Below the pieces are notes generated by a model. The model saw only the letters and a program-made list of their open reading frames with translations, made no database searches and was not told the DNA's origin. Made by a program: the position numbers and the translations under genes. This document shows, one piece after another, positions 1 to 8,218 of a stretch of 54,386 bases of DNA. Origin of the DNA: an uncultured Collinsella sp. (GTDB taxonomy: Bacteria > Actinomycetota > Coriobacteriia > Coriobacteriales > Coriobacteriaceae); NCBI GenBank assembly GCA_958439425.1, contig CAUBVH010000015.1, positions 1-54,386 of the forward strand, read 5' to 3'. Every line of letters begins with the position of its first letter. Position 1 is the first letter of the stretch.

Positions 1-79
1 AACCGCGCTTCACGCGCGCCGGTCCTCAAAGCCCAGGCCTCTTCTAGCTGCTGTACGCCCATGCGGTACCGTCCCTTCA

Positions 80-119
80 AAACAAAAACCCACGATGCGG
101 GTGTTCCCCGCATCGTGGG
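80..119 (-). terminator. Rho-independent terminator of the LacI-family gene
   Basis: A perfect 13-bp stem (89-101 with 107-119, five-base loop) is followed on the minus strand by a T-rich run (TTTTTGTTTTG). It lies about 70 bases past the stop of the LacI-family gene and faces the right way to end it. Bases 1-79 show no gene I can support. Confidence 0.85.
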
Positions 120-190
120 CAACGGCTGCAGTATAGCGCCGATAGGCGACTGAACGCCTAAATGTTGAGCGCGCGGTAGATCACGTAAGC

Positions 191-1162
191 CTAGACATTC
201 ATCAGCTGATGGCCGAGCTTGAGCGTCTTTAAACCGCTCTCCCCCTCCACGCCATCGAGCGTATTGAGCAACATATTAGTCGCCTCGACGCCACTGGTCA
301 GGTAGCCGTAATGCACGGTGGGAATGCCGCCCGTCAGCGCGCGCAAAAATGCGTTGTCGCCAAAACCGCTCACGCGACGCACACCCTCGCCCATGCCGCG
401 AACCTCGTCAAGAGCGCGCAGGGCGCCGGCCGCCATAGTATCGGTCGCGCACGCGATAAGCGAAACATCGGGATCGACGGAGAGCAGTTCGCGTGCAGCG
501 CGATAGCCCGAGTCGAGCGTAAAGGACCCCTGGCAAATCAGGCTCGAATCAAGTGCCACGCCCGCGGCGCGCAAGCCGGCCTCAAAACCACGACGACGGT
601 CATAACCGGCGGCACGGTCTTCCTCGGCAACTCCGATGTAGGCGATCTTGCCCTCAGCACGCTTCGCGAGTGCCTGACCCAGCTCGAAAGCGGCCTCGTA
701 ATCGTCGTGATAGACGCACGCCGCGCCCTCGACATGTTGGCCGATCAACACAATGGGCACACGGCACGACTCAATCGCCCGGCGATGCTCGCCGGTAATC
801 ATAGTTGCCACCAGCACAATGCCATCGACCGGATGGTTTTGGAATAAATCGAGGTATTCGAGCTCGCGATCGGGGACGTTATCGGTATTGGCAAGAAGCA
901 TCTGGTAGCCGCGGCGGCCAAGCACCTGCCCGATGCCCGCCGTAATGCGGCTCACCGACTCGGAATTAATCTTAGGCACGATGACGCCGATGAGCTTGGT
1001 GGAACCGGTTCGCAGCGCGCGAGCCTGGCTGGATCGCACGTATCCGGTCAGCTCAATCGCCTGCTTAATGCGCTCGGCCTTGTCCGCCGAGATATACCCA
1101 CCATTGAGGTAGCGCGAGACGGCGGCGCTCGAAACGCCCGCCAGCTCGGCCACATCTTTCAT
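191..1162 (-). CDS. LacI/GalR-family transcriptional regulator
   Basis: This is a sugar-responsive DNA-binding repressor of the LacI family. The first 20 residues form the HTH (MKDVAELAGVSSAAVSRYLN); the hinge follows, and from about residue 60 a periplasmic-binding-protein-like effector domain runs to the end. I chose the ATG at 1162 because the family begins with the HTH. The longer frame from 1204 would add 14 unconserved residues and would place the operator at 1187-1200 inside the gene. Length (323 aa) is normal. The gene stands alone, so its effector sugar cannot be told from context. Autoregulation is likely from the operator just upstream. Confidence 0.9.
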   Translation of the reverse strand: MKDVAELAGVSSAAVSRYLNGGYISADKAERIKQAIELTGYVRSSQARALRTGSTKLIGVIVPKINSESVSRITAGIGQVLGRRGYQMLLANTDNVPDRELEYLDLFQNHPVDGIVLVATMITGEHRRAIESCRVPIVLIGQHVEGAACVYHDDYEAAFELGQALAKRAEGKIAYIGVAEEDRAAGYDRRRGFEAGLRAAGVALDSSLICQGSFTLDSGYRAARELLSVDPDVSLIACATDTMAAGALRALDEVRGMGEGVRRVSGFGDNAFLRALTGGIPTVHYGYLTSGVEATNMLLNTLDGVEGESGLKTLKLGHQLMNV

Positions 1163-1186
1163 CTTTACCACGAGCACCCCTGTCGT

Positions 1187-1200
1187 TGAAATCGCTTTCA
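1187..1200. promoter_or_regulatory. LacI-type operator, probable autoregulation
   Basis: TGAAATCGCTTTCA is a near-perfect palindrome with the central CG typical of LacI/GalR operators. It sits 24 bases before the chosen start of the adjacent LacI-family gene, where a repressor would block its own transcription. Seen directly; the function is inferred from the family. Confidence 0.75.
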
Positions 1201-1392
1201 CCATGATACCCGTGCGGAGCTACATGCGTGTCGCAAGACGGGACGTCACGGTCAATTTAGCTGTCGCAGCACGGGCATCGCAGGGCTTCAACTAGAAACT
1301 TCGAAATATAAATGCCGAATCAGTCAGACTACCGATTCGGCACCCCGTTACATTTGCACACAGCGGCAGGCAAAATCCAACTCGAGAACAAC

Positions 1393-1842
1393 TTACTCAC
1401 TTTGGAAAGATGCATCGCTGTCCGCTGCCAATTCCGAAGGAAGAATTGCCGGCAGCGTCAAAGCCCCCATGGGCGAAAGTCCAGTAACGACCATCAGATA
1501 GCTCTTAGCGTGACCATACGCCATGGAAATCGCATTAGAGAGAAGATAACGGCGCGCTTCATCGTCTGAAATGTCGAACGGCATTTTTGTTGACACCGAA
1601 ATAGCAACCGTCACATCAGCGCGCATTTTTTCCTTTGCATCGTCCCTATCAATCAGACTGCCACACACATACAGCTTTAAGTCTGCACGCTCGCCCGCCT
1701 TGTTCCTCAATAGATGGACGTCCTGATAGCTAACGTCAACTTTTAAATCCATATTCTGGGAGGGCTCATTCTCGATATGAAAAGTTGAGTCGACAACAAA
1801 CAAATGAACAACCTGAATAGGCGCAATGAAATCCTTGCTCAT
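1393..1842 (-). CDS. SecB-like chaperone of a toxin-antitoxin-chaperone operon
   Basis: The 149-residue product resembles SecB-family proteins in its pattern: an N-terminal beta-rich part with a VDVSYQDV-like strand, a middle strand set (ADVTVAISVSTKMPF), then a helix and a LTLPAILP tail. In TAC systems of the Mycobacterium tuberculosis type, a SecB-like chaperone binds a C-terminal extension of the antitoxin and protects it from proteolysis. Here the start overlaps the antitoxin stop by four bases (ATGA), so the two are translationally coupled, and the order toxin-antitoxin-chaperone matches the known TAC order. The operon is AT-richer than the backbone. Family assignment rests mainly on pattern and context. 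Confidence 0.7.
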   Translation of the reverse strand: MSKDFIAPIQVVHLFVVDSTFHIENEPSQNMDLKVDVSYQDVHLLRNKAGERADLKLYVCGSLIDRDDAKEKMRADVTVAISVSTKMPFDISDDEARRYLLSNAISMAYGHAKSYLMVVTGLSPMGALTLPAILPSELAADSDASFQSE

Positions 1843-2231
1843 GCAGCCAAACCTCCCGGAATCATCTCAAAGTTCAATCGTTTCGCCGAGCAGTCGCTGT
1901 TAAATGAAGACCATTGTTCTCGGACAGAGTTATTAGACGAAGAAAACGGCGCCTCATTCGAATAACTGGAAATGACCTGAGGAATGATTTTGATACCCAA
2001 CGCAAGCTCAAACTTTGCGATTGTTTTCAGCGTCATGTTGGGCTGAGAATTCAACAATTTCGAAAGCGACTGAAGACTCACGCCCATACGCTTTGCCAGC
2101 TCACTTTTACTCAAGCCCGAGCGCTGCATCTCGCGATGAACAATAAACTCAATATCTAGTGCGTGCTCATAGGCACGGGTTTCGCTCGTTTCCGTTTCCG
2201 CGTAAAAGTCTGATAAATCGACCTTAACCAT
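1839..2231 (-). CDS. HigA-like XRE antitoxin with C-terminal extension
   Basis: This is the antitoxin and likely autorepressor of the operon. Residues about 25-85 form an XRE-type helix-turn-helix (SGLSKSELAKRMGVSLQSLS, then a helix with NMTLKTIAKFELALG). The last 40 or so residues, polar then ending in FEMIPGGLAA, extend past the HTH and are the expected place for a chaperone-addiction segment that the SecB-like partner would hold. The gene lies 39 bases after the toxin and overlaps the chaperone gene by four bases. Which residues the chaperone contacts cannot be seen from sequence alone. Confidence 0.85.
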   Translation of the reverse strand: MVKVDLSDFYAETETSETRAYEHALDIEFIVHREMQRSGLSKSELAKRMGVSLQSLSKLLNSQPNMTLKTIAKFELALGIKIIPQVISSYSNEAPFSSSNNSVREQWSSFNSDCSAKRLNFEMIPGGLAA

Positions 2232-2270
2232 TACAAGTCTCCGTTTCGTAAGCGGGCAAAAAAGCCGACG

Positions 2271-2678
2271 CTATGACTCCAAAAGCTGCTTTGCTATCGG
2301 GGCCAACTGTTTTGCGCGTTTAATTTCTTTGGAAATATTTCCCGAGCCTTGATGGCCCTTAAACCAAAAAAGCAAAACAATCTTGTCCACGCCTTGGCAA
2401 ATCGCGTAGACCATTTCTCGATTAACCCCATCAAAACCCTTGAGTTCGTATAGTCCAATCTTAGGCTCGATACATCGAAGCTTTGACGTTCCACTGACAT
2501 CCTTTAGCCCGTAGTCATAGACTTTTGAAATCTGATTGATCATTTTACGGGCGGTAAACTTCGTTTTAGGATCAGACATCATCTTCTGAAATTGAGAGTT
2601 CTCAGGGGAGGTGGTTAGTTCCCAAAAAGGTCGTCCCTCGGGATCAGCATATTCGACAAGTTCATAGTCACTAACCAA
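2271..2678 (-). CDS. HigB-like toxin (RelE/Gp49 superfamily)
   Basis: The 135-residue protein matches the RelE/HigB (Gp49) toxin pattern: a basic helix, KLRCIEPKIGLYELKGFDG in the middle, the strand IVLLFWFKGHQGSG, and a C-terminal helix KEIKRAKQLA. Such toxins cleave mRNA at the ribosome. It is the first gene of the toxin-antitoxin-chaperone operon. The start is a TTG at 2678, preceded by a strong GGAGGGGG ribosome-binding site; no better ATG exists upstream. A toxin placed before its antitoxin is typical of HigBA and TAC systems. Confidence 0.85.
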   Translation of the reverse strand: MVSDYELVEYADPEGRPFWELTTSPENSQFQKMMSDPKTKFTARKMINQISKVYDYGLKDVSGTSKLRCIEPKIGLYELKGFDGVNREMVYAICQGVDKIVLLFWFKGHQGSGNISKEIKRAKQLAPIAKQLLES

Positions 2679-2717
2679 AGGCCACCCCCTCCGCCTCAGA
2701 TAAAACCAAATGTGGTT

Positions 2718-2747
2718 AACTTATAGGTTAAGTTTAGCCAAATTCAA
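2718..2747 (-). promoter_or_regulatory. Promoter and operator of the toxin-antitoxin-chaperone operon
   Basis: On the minus strand, TTGAAT (2742-2747) and TATAAG (2720-2725) are separated by 16 bases. The -10 box lies inside the inverted repeat AACTTA-TAGGT-TAAGTT (2718-2734), a likely binding site for the HigA-like antitoxin. The layout would let the antitoxin occlude the -10 element. Confidence 0.6.
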
Positions 2748-2825
2748 ATAGATGGCAAGCCCCAAGCCGAGTTCAAGCAATCTGCATTATTGACTCAGAG
2801 AAATGCGGGAAAGAGGCAGTAGAAA

Positions 2826-3682
2826 CTACATTGGCACATAAGGCCCCCAGCGAAGAGCCCGAACTTTTATGGTGACCAATAACATACCTAGGAAGACGAA
2901 GGCAAGGCACGCAACCGCCCAGTCGCCGTGGCCGGTCTTAGGGAGCGCGGCGGCTTGCGTTGTTGTGGGCTTGGTCTTTTTGGTGGTCTTGGTCGCAGGC
3001 GTCTTGATGGACGCGGACGCGGGCCTGGCGTCCGACTTGGGCGACGAATCAGGCGTGGGGGCGGAATCTTCGCTGGGCTTGTTCTCGTCGCTATGCTTTC
3101 CTTCGCTTCCGGGCTTTGTATCCCCCGCGGGATTGCCACCGGCAGGTTCATCGGTACCGGGCTGGGTCTTCCCCGCCGGCGGCAGGGCGCCCGCGGGTTC
3201 AATTACCACACGCAGCGCTACGGCCCCGCTGGCGTCCATCACGCAGGCGGTACCAAAGGCCCCGCCCGCCGGCGTCACAAACTGCGCGGACGTAAGTGAG
3301 TCACTCTCGCAGACAACATCGGCTATGGCGCCGGTCGCGTACACCCAGGAGGCGTCCATGGCAAACTGGCCATCGGAGGCGTACACACCAAAGAAGCGAC
3401 AATCATCGACCGATCCGTCGCCAGCAGCAATAACGTGCGCGCCACCCAGCCGGGGCCCGAGACACCCGGCTCGTCGAAGGTCTGCCCCACAATGGTAAGG
3501 CTATCCACACCCGCGGCATAAGAAGGCCCGCCTAGCAAAACGCATAGGCAGGCCAGGCGAGTCTCGAAGAAGCGCGAGACGGCCTCATGCTGGAGCTGCC
3601 GCATCACGTATAGCCAACGAAGCGCGGGCGGGACGCCACCAATGGGCAACGTCCCGCCCGCTCTGCGCAATCTCATGCGCAT
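2826..3682 (-). pseudogene. LPXTG-anchored surface protein, frameshifted
   Basis: The C-terminal frame (to 2826) ends with an LPKTG sorting signal, a hydrophobic stretch and a short basic tail, which is the signature of sortase-anchored wall proteins. Before it runs a Pro/Ser/Lys/Thr-rich linker. The N-terminal half lies in another frame: a possible signal peptide near 3604 and a segment with VDSLTIVGQTFDEPGVSG read well until about 3450-3480, where the sense continues in the downstream frame as HVIAAGDGSVDDCRFFGVY. A single small indel there would restore one open frame. It may be a true pseudogene, a phase state or a sequence error. No function beyond surface display can be given. Confidence 0.55.
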
Positions 3683-3716
3683 CCAACTTGTAGAGTAAAT
3701 TCATCGCTCGCGTCGA

Positions 3717-4649
3717 TTACGACCCCAATATTTCCCTAGGAAACACACTCGATAAATCGTTAACACCCATAGCGAAAAGCACCTTTGCGCTGGCATCGTT
3801 GCTGAGCTCGTCGCTCAACTTAAGTGCATCAAGCAGTATATTTCATCGTAACATCTTATAGTCATCCTCAGTCAGCACTAGCTCAAGATCGCTTAAAACC
3901 CCTACTAGATTGACATCGTGAGACGGAGACACCCTGGCGCAGAATAGACGTTCGTCATGCGCACAGATATTTCGAAAATCTTTAATGTGATCGTATGCAA
4001 GTCTTAGCCTACGCGGGCTGATGCGCTTATCGACTTCATGCGTCTCGGAATAAAGATCAGAAAACGACTTGGCAATGGAATTTCTCATGCTTTCTGGCTG
4101 AAACTCATAGAACTTGAATGCCTGACCAAGCATCAAATAATTCATAAGAATCCATACCGGCGTATTGTCGTGATTATTCTCATAATGCCGAATGTAGTCC
4201 CTTTTATAATCGCTTTTCCATTTTTGAGACCTACACAGCACCTTCTCGAAATCACCAATAAGCATGTCGATCTTTTTTCGATAACCAGCATCGGCACGGT
4301 AGGATCTTCTATCCAGGTATGCCTCCGGGCTATCTTTATGGGCCATTGCGAAACGATAAGAACAGACGGTTTTAAGCACTGCTTCCGCCTTGTTAAAGTA
4401 TTCAAACATGAGCAGACGCAATGGACGGTCAAATTCGAATAAACGATATATATCAGAAAACTTCGTACCTTTTACGAATAGCTCGTGGCAAGAATCTCCA
4501 CGCTGGTCGAGAAACAAATCCTTGTAGCCGTTAACAACCGGATAGCACCCCTCACGTTCCAAAACTTAACGACTATTGTTATCGCATTCGAGTCCACGGC
4601 TTTCAAGAATAGCAATCTGCTCATCAATAGATTTAAATGGTTTATCCAT
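3717..4649 (-). pseudogene. Abi_2 (AbiD/AbiF-type) abortive infection gene with two in-frame stops
   Basis: Read from the ATG at 4649 (ribosome-binding site AAGGGA), one frame spans about 310 codons, the normal size for Abi_2 proteins. It contains family hallmarks: MDKPFKSIDEQIAILESRGL at the start, VVNGYKDLFLD, and a C-terminal HEPN-type motif RNICAHDERLF (R-x4-H). It is interrupted by TAA at about codon 28 (4566-4568) and by TGA at 3843-3845; the frame continues sensibly after both (LDALKLSDELSNDASAK) to a TAA at 3717. There is no frameshift. Intact homologues act as abortive-infection phage defences. A 239-codon open part remains, with a TTG at 4562 as possible start, so a shortened product is not excluded. 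Confidence 0.75.
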
Positions 4650-4659
4650 TTGGATCCCT

Positions 4660-4817
4660 TAAACGCGAAAACCGCCTTTCGGCGGTTCCCACGGACCAAG
4701 CCGGACATACCGTCGCAAGGCCTCATCACAAGGCTTACCTTAAGGGAGAGCTCGGGGTCCGTCAATCCTATGCCGCTAATCCTCCAAATCAACCTTTGGA
4801 CTCATTCTTTGGGTAGC
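4660..4817 (-). ncRNA. Candidate structured RNA upstream of the Abi_2 gene
   Basis: A consensus -10 box TATAAT (4824-4829, minus strand) precedes a stretch that can fold into a long-range stem (4756-4762 with 4691-4697, seven perfect pairs, ACGGACC/GGTCCGT). It ends in a terminator-like hairpin, AACCGCC-GAAA-GGCGGTT followed by TTCGCG (4670-4687). Inner pairing between 4698-4702 and GGCTT near 4731-4737 is also possible. Abi_2/AbiF genes are reported to carry a conserved ncRNA next to them, so an Abi-associated RNA is the best guess. The fold was done by eye and expression is unknown. Confidence 0.45.
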
Positions 4818-4903
4818 TGGCAGATTATAGCCATTAATGGGCACCATATTGACATCAAGACAACAAAAGAAGTTCTGCGGCAAATCGAATAGACAGGAGA
4901 GAC

Positions 4904-5602
4904 ATGCAAGCGATCGAAAAACTAAAGACCACCGATGATTTAGGCGAACACGGAGGCGGCATATGGAAGAAATGGCCCTGGAAGGACTCCGATCATTATG
5001 AATTAATGTCCGATCTCATCCTTAAGGCTAAATACAGCATTCAAGATTTCAATTCCACTATCGGCGGGGGCTTCTTGCCCAACCCAAAGGACACCGTTTA
5101 TCTTGTGGCACTTGCTACTTGGATAAAAGATGCGTTCTGGCAAATTAAAGGGAACTGTCTGATAAAAGAGATCGAAAACGATTTTGAGTTCTCTAAACAA
5201 AGTGAACTCGACGACGCGAGCAAGTATCTCCAAGTTGTTCGTTCGGTAGTTATTGCCCACCCCCTCAATTCAACTAGACATCAGGACTATGGTTTTGGAC
5301 CAGAAGGAAGGATCTGCATCGATATAAGAGGGAAAAGCCTACTGGATTCCTTTCCTAAGGCAGCTATTTATCGCATCACACCGAAAGGATTTTCAAGGAT
5401 CAGCTGCGTGGGCGATAATGACATCGCATTGATGACATGTCGCAATATCCGCAGCGCCAAAGAACAAAAAGGCAAGCTGCACTTTGAAAGATGCTGCCTC
5501 GACATGCGAGACATACGCAATTCTGCCGAGCTTTACATTGATGCTTTATACGAACTGGACCGCCACCTTGGTCGCATCAGGAGGAAGGATTTTATTAAAT
5601 AG
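4904..5602 (+). CDS. Hypothetical protein, possibly HEPN-like
   Basis: I do not recognise this 232-residue protein. It has a good ribosome-binding site (ACAGGAGAGAC before the ATG), is AT-rich like its neighbours, and is predicted mostly helical. Around residue 110-118 the segment VVRSVVIAHPL fits the R-x5-H spacing seen in HEPN ribonuclease motifs, but one short motif is weak evidence. A GFGPEG loop and a basic C-terminus (RHLGRIRRKDF) are visible. It stands alone on the plus strand beside the broken Abi_2 gene and its candidate RNA, so a defence role is possible but not shown. Confidence 0.6.
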   Translation: MQAIEKLKTTDDLGEHGGGIWKKWPWKDSDHYELMSDLILKAKYSIQDFNSTIGGGFLPNPKDTVYLVALATWIKDAFWQIKGNCLIKEIENDFEFSKQSELDDASKYLQVVRSVVIAHPLNSTRHQDYGFGPEGRICIDIRGKSLLDSFPKAAIYRITPKGFSRISCVGDNDIALMTCRNIRSAKEQKGKLHFERCCLDMRDIRNSAELYIDALYELDRHLGRIRRKDFIK

Positions 5603-5750
5603 CCCCAGCTCATTAGCTTAAGAGCCGACCGTTCGACCACTTCATCCGAGAAGAAACAACCATCACGGACAAAGACGCGCATAATACGACCTGTACCAAC
5701 AATGAGCGAAGTCGACATGCGGCAGCGCAGCGGGACCGGACGTTAGCAAG

Positions 5751-5767
5751 AAAAAGGCACTGGTGCC
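5751..5767 (-). terminator. Terminator-like repeat, copy A
   Basis: GGCAC-TG-GTGCC followed on the minus strand by TTTTT. It is the first of a set of related terminator-like sequences in this island (also 6537-6572, 6727-6752 and 10695-10728). Next to it CATATTGACATC (5768-5779) repeats exactly the 12 bases at 4846-4857. The surrounding gene-free stretch 5603-5975 also holds a perfect 10-bp hairpin (5865-5874 with 5893-5902) and two copies of CACACTCCAT; I see no intact gene in it. Confidence 0.45.
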
Positions 5768-5975
5768 CATATTGACATCGGGACCCAAGCGCAATGCTGC
5801 GGTACCACTTCGCAATATTCAACAGTGGCTAATTAAACAAACACCGCATCCTACCAAGACGCCAGTGCCCAAGCCGTTCTAGTCAAAGAGCAGCTTGGGC
5901 ACACTCCATGAGACCATAGTAAGGGCCGCAACCGGACCTCGCGCCAATAGCGGACACACTCCATAGCGCCACAAA

Positions 5976-6497
5976 TCATCCCTCCCCGTCCACGACCGTC
6001 CAACTCACAGGCTCAATGCCCGGAAGAGACGTTAGACAAGAGGGGCAGGCAACCTGATAGTTCCCGTAATTTGTCCTGCGCTGCATAGAAGCGGAGACAT
6101 ATACCGCTTTGCGGGCGCGGGTGACGCCGACGTACAGCAGGCCCATTTCCTCAATAAGCCCGTCTGGTATTTTCTTCGCATCCACAATCCGACATCCACG
6201 CGCAGAACGCGAGCACATGCCAGCACTTTCGCACCGCGAACAAATCCTTCCAGGCCAATCGAAGCGCGTAACGCCCGGAATGAAAACGGTGTCCCACTCG
6301 AGCCCCTTAGCGGAGTGAACGGTCAATATAGAGATGTCTGCATCAGGGTAATCAGAGAAACGCCGCAGGGAGCCCTCGGAAAAGATGCCCACGATATAAT
6401 CGAAGCGCTCCGGCTGATCCAGCGCGAGGCGGTCATTTTTACGGTGTTTCCGCTGCTTTCTGCATACTGACCGCAGAAAGGCTTCGCTGCGAAGTAT
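5976..6497 (-). pseudogene. C-terminal remnant of a UvrD/Rep-type DNA helicase
   Basis: The open stretch carries two superfamily 1 helicase motifs in the right order: SILTVHSAKGLEWDTVFIPG (motif V region) and LIEEMGLLYVGVTRARK (motif VI). Between them is a cysteine-rich insert (CSRCESAGMCS). The frame is closed by TAA at 6498-6500 and all ATPase motifs I to IV are absent, so this is a fragment of a gene that would normally exceed 600 codons. It ends with stop at 5976. No promoter is apparent. It is a relic inside the defence-rich island. Confidence 0.75.
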
Positions 6498-6536
6498 TTA
6501 GCGAGCGATAGCACTACGGAGCTGGCCTCTAGCTAC

Positions 6537-6572
6537 AAAAAAGGCACCGCGATCGGCTTCGGCCCCGGTGCC
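6537..6572 (-). terminator. Terminator, repeat copy B
   Basis: GGCACCG (6543-6549) pairs with CGGTGCC (6566-6572) and is followed on the minus strand by six T. It lies downstream of the ASCH/GNAT operon and shares GGCACC...GGTGCC and AATATTGACA with copies A and C. The stretch 6498-6801 holds no other recognisable gene. Confidence 0.6.
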
Positions 6573-6726
6573 CAGCGTAATATTGACAGTGCTGTTATAT
6601 GATATTCAGCCCTAACAACCCAGTAAAAGACGCGCTATTCCCCGCGGCTGTGAGCCCATGACACTATTCTTGCTGAAGTATCTTGTACACCCCAACTGCA
6701 TAGGAAGACCGCCAGCAACAAATTGC

Positions 6727-6752
6727 CACCGGAGCCCACATCGGCTCCGGTG
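6727..6752 (-). terminator. Strong hairpin, repeat copy C, after the ASCH/GNAT operon
   Basis: CACCGGAGCC pairs perfectly with GGCTCCGGTG around a six-base loop, 50 bases past the stop of the last gene of the leftward operon. On the minus strand it is followed by CAATTTGTTG, a weak U-tract. The adjoining GCGCAATAGCAGCGGTGCC resembles the sequence beside copy A. Confidence 0.55.
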
Positions 6753-6801
6753 CCGTAGCGCAATAGCAGCGGTGCCGCATAGCAATTACAAATGAACTCC
6801 C

Positions 6802-7179
6802 CTATTCAACGTAAACAAATGACTGCGGGGCATGTGTCAAATCGGGATTGTATTCAGACAGTAAAAGCGGGTTATCAAAAAGTCTGACGTTACCGAGCTC
6901 AATAGCACAGGCTTGCTCAAGCCCAGAAAAATAAGAAAAGAAAAACTGTTCAGTAATTCCTGAGTCTTTATGAGTTTCTTCCCATAGCGCGGACGGCGTA
7001 TCTTTGAGAATCTTTTCGACTTCGACTTCAGCAACAACGCGACCAACTGGAAGCGTCTCATAAATTACGATCGCTTCAACATCGTCGCGGGCAAACACAC
7101 GACGCCGGTATTCATATTTTTTTTCACCAGATAAAATCCGCTTAACAAACTCGGATTTAATCGACAATAAAGCTTTCAT
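6802..7179 (-). CDS. ASCH-domain (PUA-like) protein
   Basis: This 125-residue protein has the ASCH/PUA-like pattern from its first residues: LLSIKSEFVKRILSGEKKYEYRR, then a strand-rich middle with PVGRVVAEVEVEKIL and a tail ending PQSFVYVE. ASCH domains are thought to bind RNA or modified nucleic acid. The start at 7179 is chosen because GGGGA lies six bases upstream; the ATG at 7185 is the alternative. It overlaps the 3' end of the GNAT gene and is last in a four-gene leftward operon that contains a second ASCH-like protein. Role in the operon is unknown. Confidence 0.75.
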   Translation of the reverse strand: MKALLSIKSEFVKRILSGEKKYEYRRRVFARDDVEAIVIYETLPVGRVVAEVEVEKILKDTPSALWEETHKDSGITEQFFFSYFSGLEQACAIELGNVRLFDNPLLLSEYNPDLTHAPQSFVYVE

Positions 7180-8214
7180 CGGCATTCCCCAGCGCCATTA
7201 TTCCATCCATGGCATCTTGAGATAAACGCTCGCAGACAAGACGCCCGGTATCAATAAACCCACAATCCAACAATTCCTTGCGGTTAGGATAGCGATCCAG
7301 CGGGAAGTTGAACAGAAGGCGAATCAGCCATGGATACCTTTTCGTTTGCCAAAAGCGCCTCAATTCCCCTAACGTGAAAACCGTTTTACCGCGAACCTTA
7401 TTCAGAAAATCTACCTCATCCCTGAAAAAGTTAAGATTGACCACCTTAACTACAGTACACACTGACGTAACGACCGAACGATAATGGGCTGGTCCCTCAT
7501 AGTCAGTAGTTCGATAAATAATAACTTTATCGCCCTCCACCATATCCGCAGCACTCTGCGAACCGGAAAGGTATATCTTCTCAATCGAGTTCAGGCATCT
7601 TTCATCAATTTTAGGCTGGCCTGACTCACTTGTTAAATGAACATCACCAAATAGCTTCTTATGATATTCAGGGCGTATGGACAATATCCAGCAGTTGCCC
7701 AAAGATCGGCTTACAAAGGGATAACGACTGAAAGTGTCGTCATCAGAACAGGGCCTGGTCTTGTACAAAACCGTCTCCTGATCCTTTGATCCCCAAAAAC
7801 TAAAGCCATATTTGTATAGCAACTTTGCCAGCGAAGAGGTATTTTCGTTTTCATGCATTGTGACGTAAACGAAATCCTGCCCAGATCTGGCAAATTCGCG
7901 TAAAGCAATTGCAAGCAGGCGCTTTCCAATTCCCGTATGGTGATCGAAATCGACCTTAAATGTACCAATCTTCAGACGAGGAAAATCCATCCGAGGAGTT
8001 ACGCCCTCTTCAAGACCACTTTCTTCTTTAAGATAAAGCATCGCAATCAGATTGTGCGCGAGTCGAATGCAAAATAAGCGGACTCTCCGCCTATTGCTTT
8101 TCTGCTAAACCATTCATCAAAACCAATATAGGAACATCTAAGGCTATCGAAAAAAGGGTCGCCAAGGTTAACTGCCGAAAACGATAACCGTTGGATATAG
8201 TCATCTTGAACCAT
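7157..8214 (-). pseudogene. GNAT acetyltransferase with PUA-like C-terminal domain, one frameshift
   Basis: From the ATG at 8214 (five bases after the upstream stop) the frame reads MVQDDYIQRLSFSAVNLGD and GFDEWFSRKAIGGESAYFAFDSR, then meets TGA. The continuation LIAMLYLKEESG is in another frame; one missing base near 8050-8065 explains this. After it comes an acetyl-CoA binding motif of GNAT enzymes (HHTGIGKRLLAIALREFARSG, shown here from residue about 40 of the second part) and a long C-terminal PUA/EVE-like region. The 294-codon downstream frame has an internal ATG at 8041, so a shortened protein could be made. GNAT plus ASCH pairs occur in candidate toxin-antitoxin or defence operons. Confidence 0.6.
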
Positions 8215-8218
8215 AGCC

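Noticed and set aside
2869..3498. Plus-strand open frame opposite the LPXTG gene
   Set aside because: Antisense to a clear LPKTG sorting signal; composition reflects the Pro/Thr-rich linker on the other strand.
3843..3845. UGA in the Abi_2 gene read as selenocysteine
   Set aside because: The genome has Sec machinery, but a second stop (TAA) also interrupts the gene, no cysteine is expected at this place in Abi_2 proteins, and no SECIS-like hairpin was apparent.
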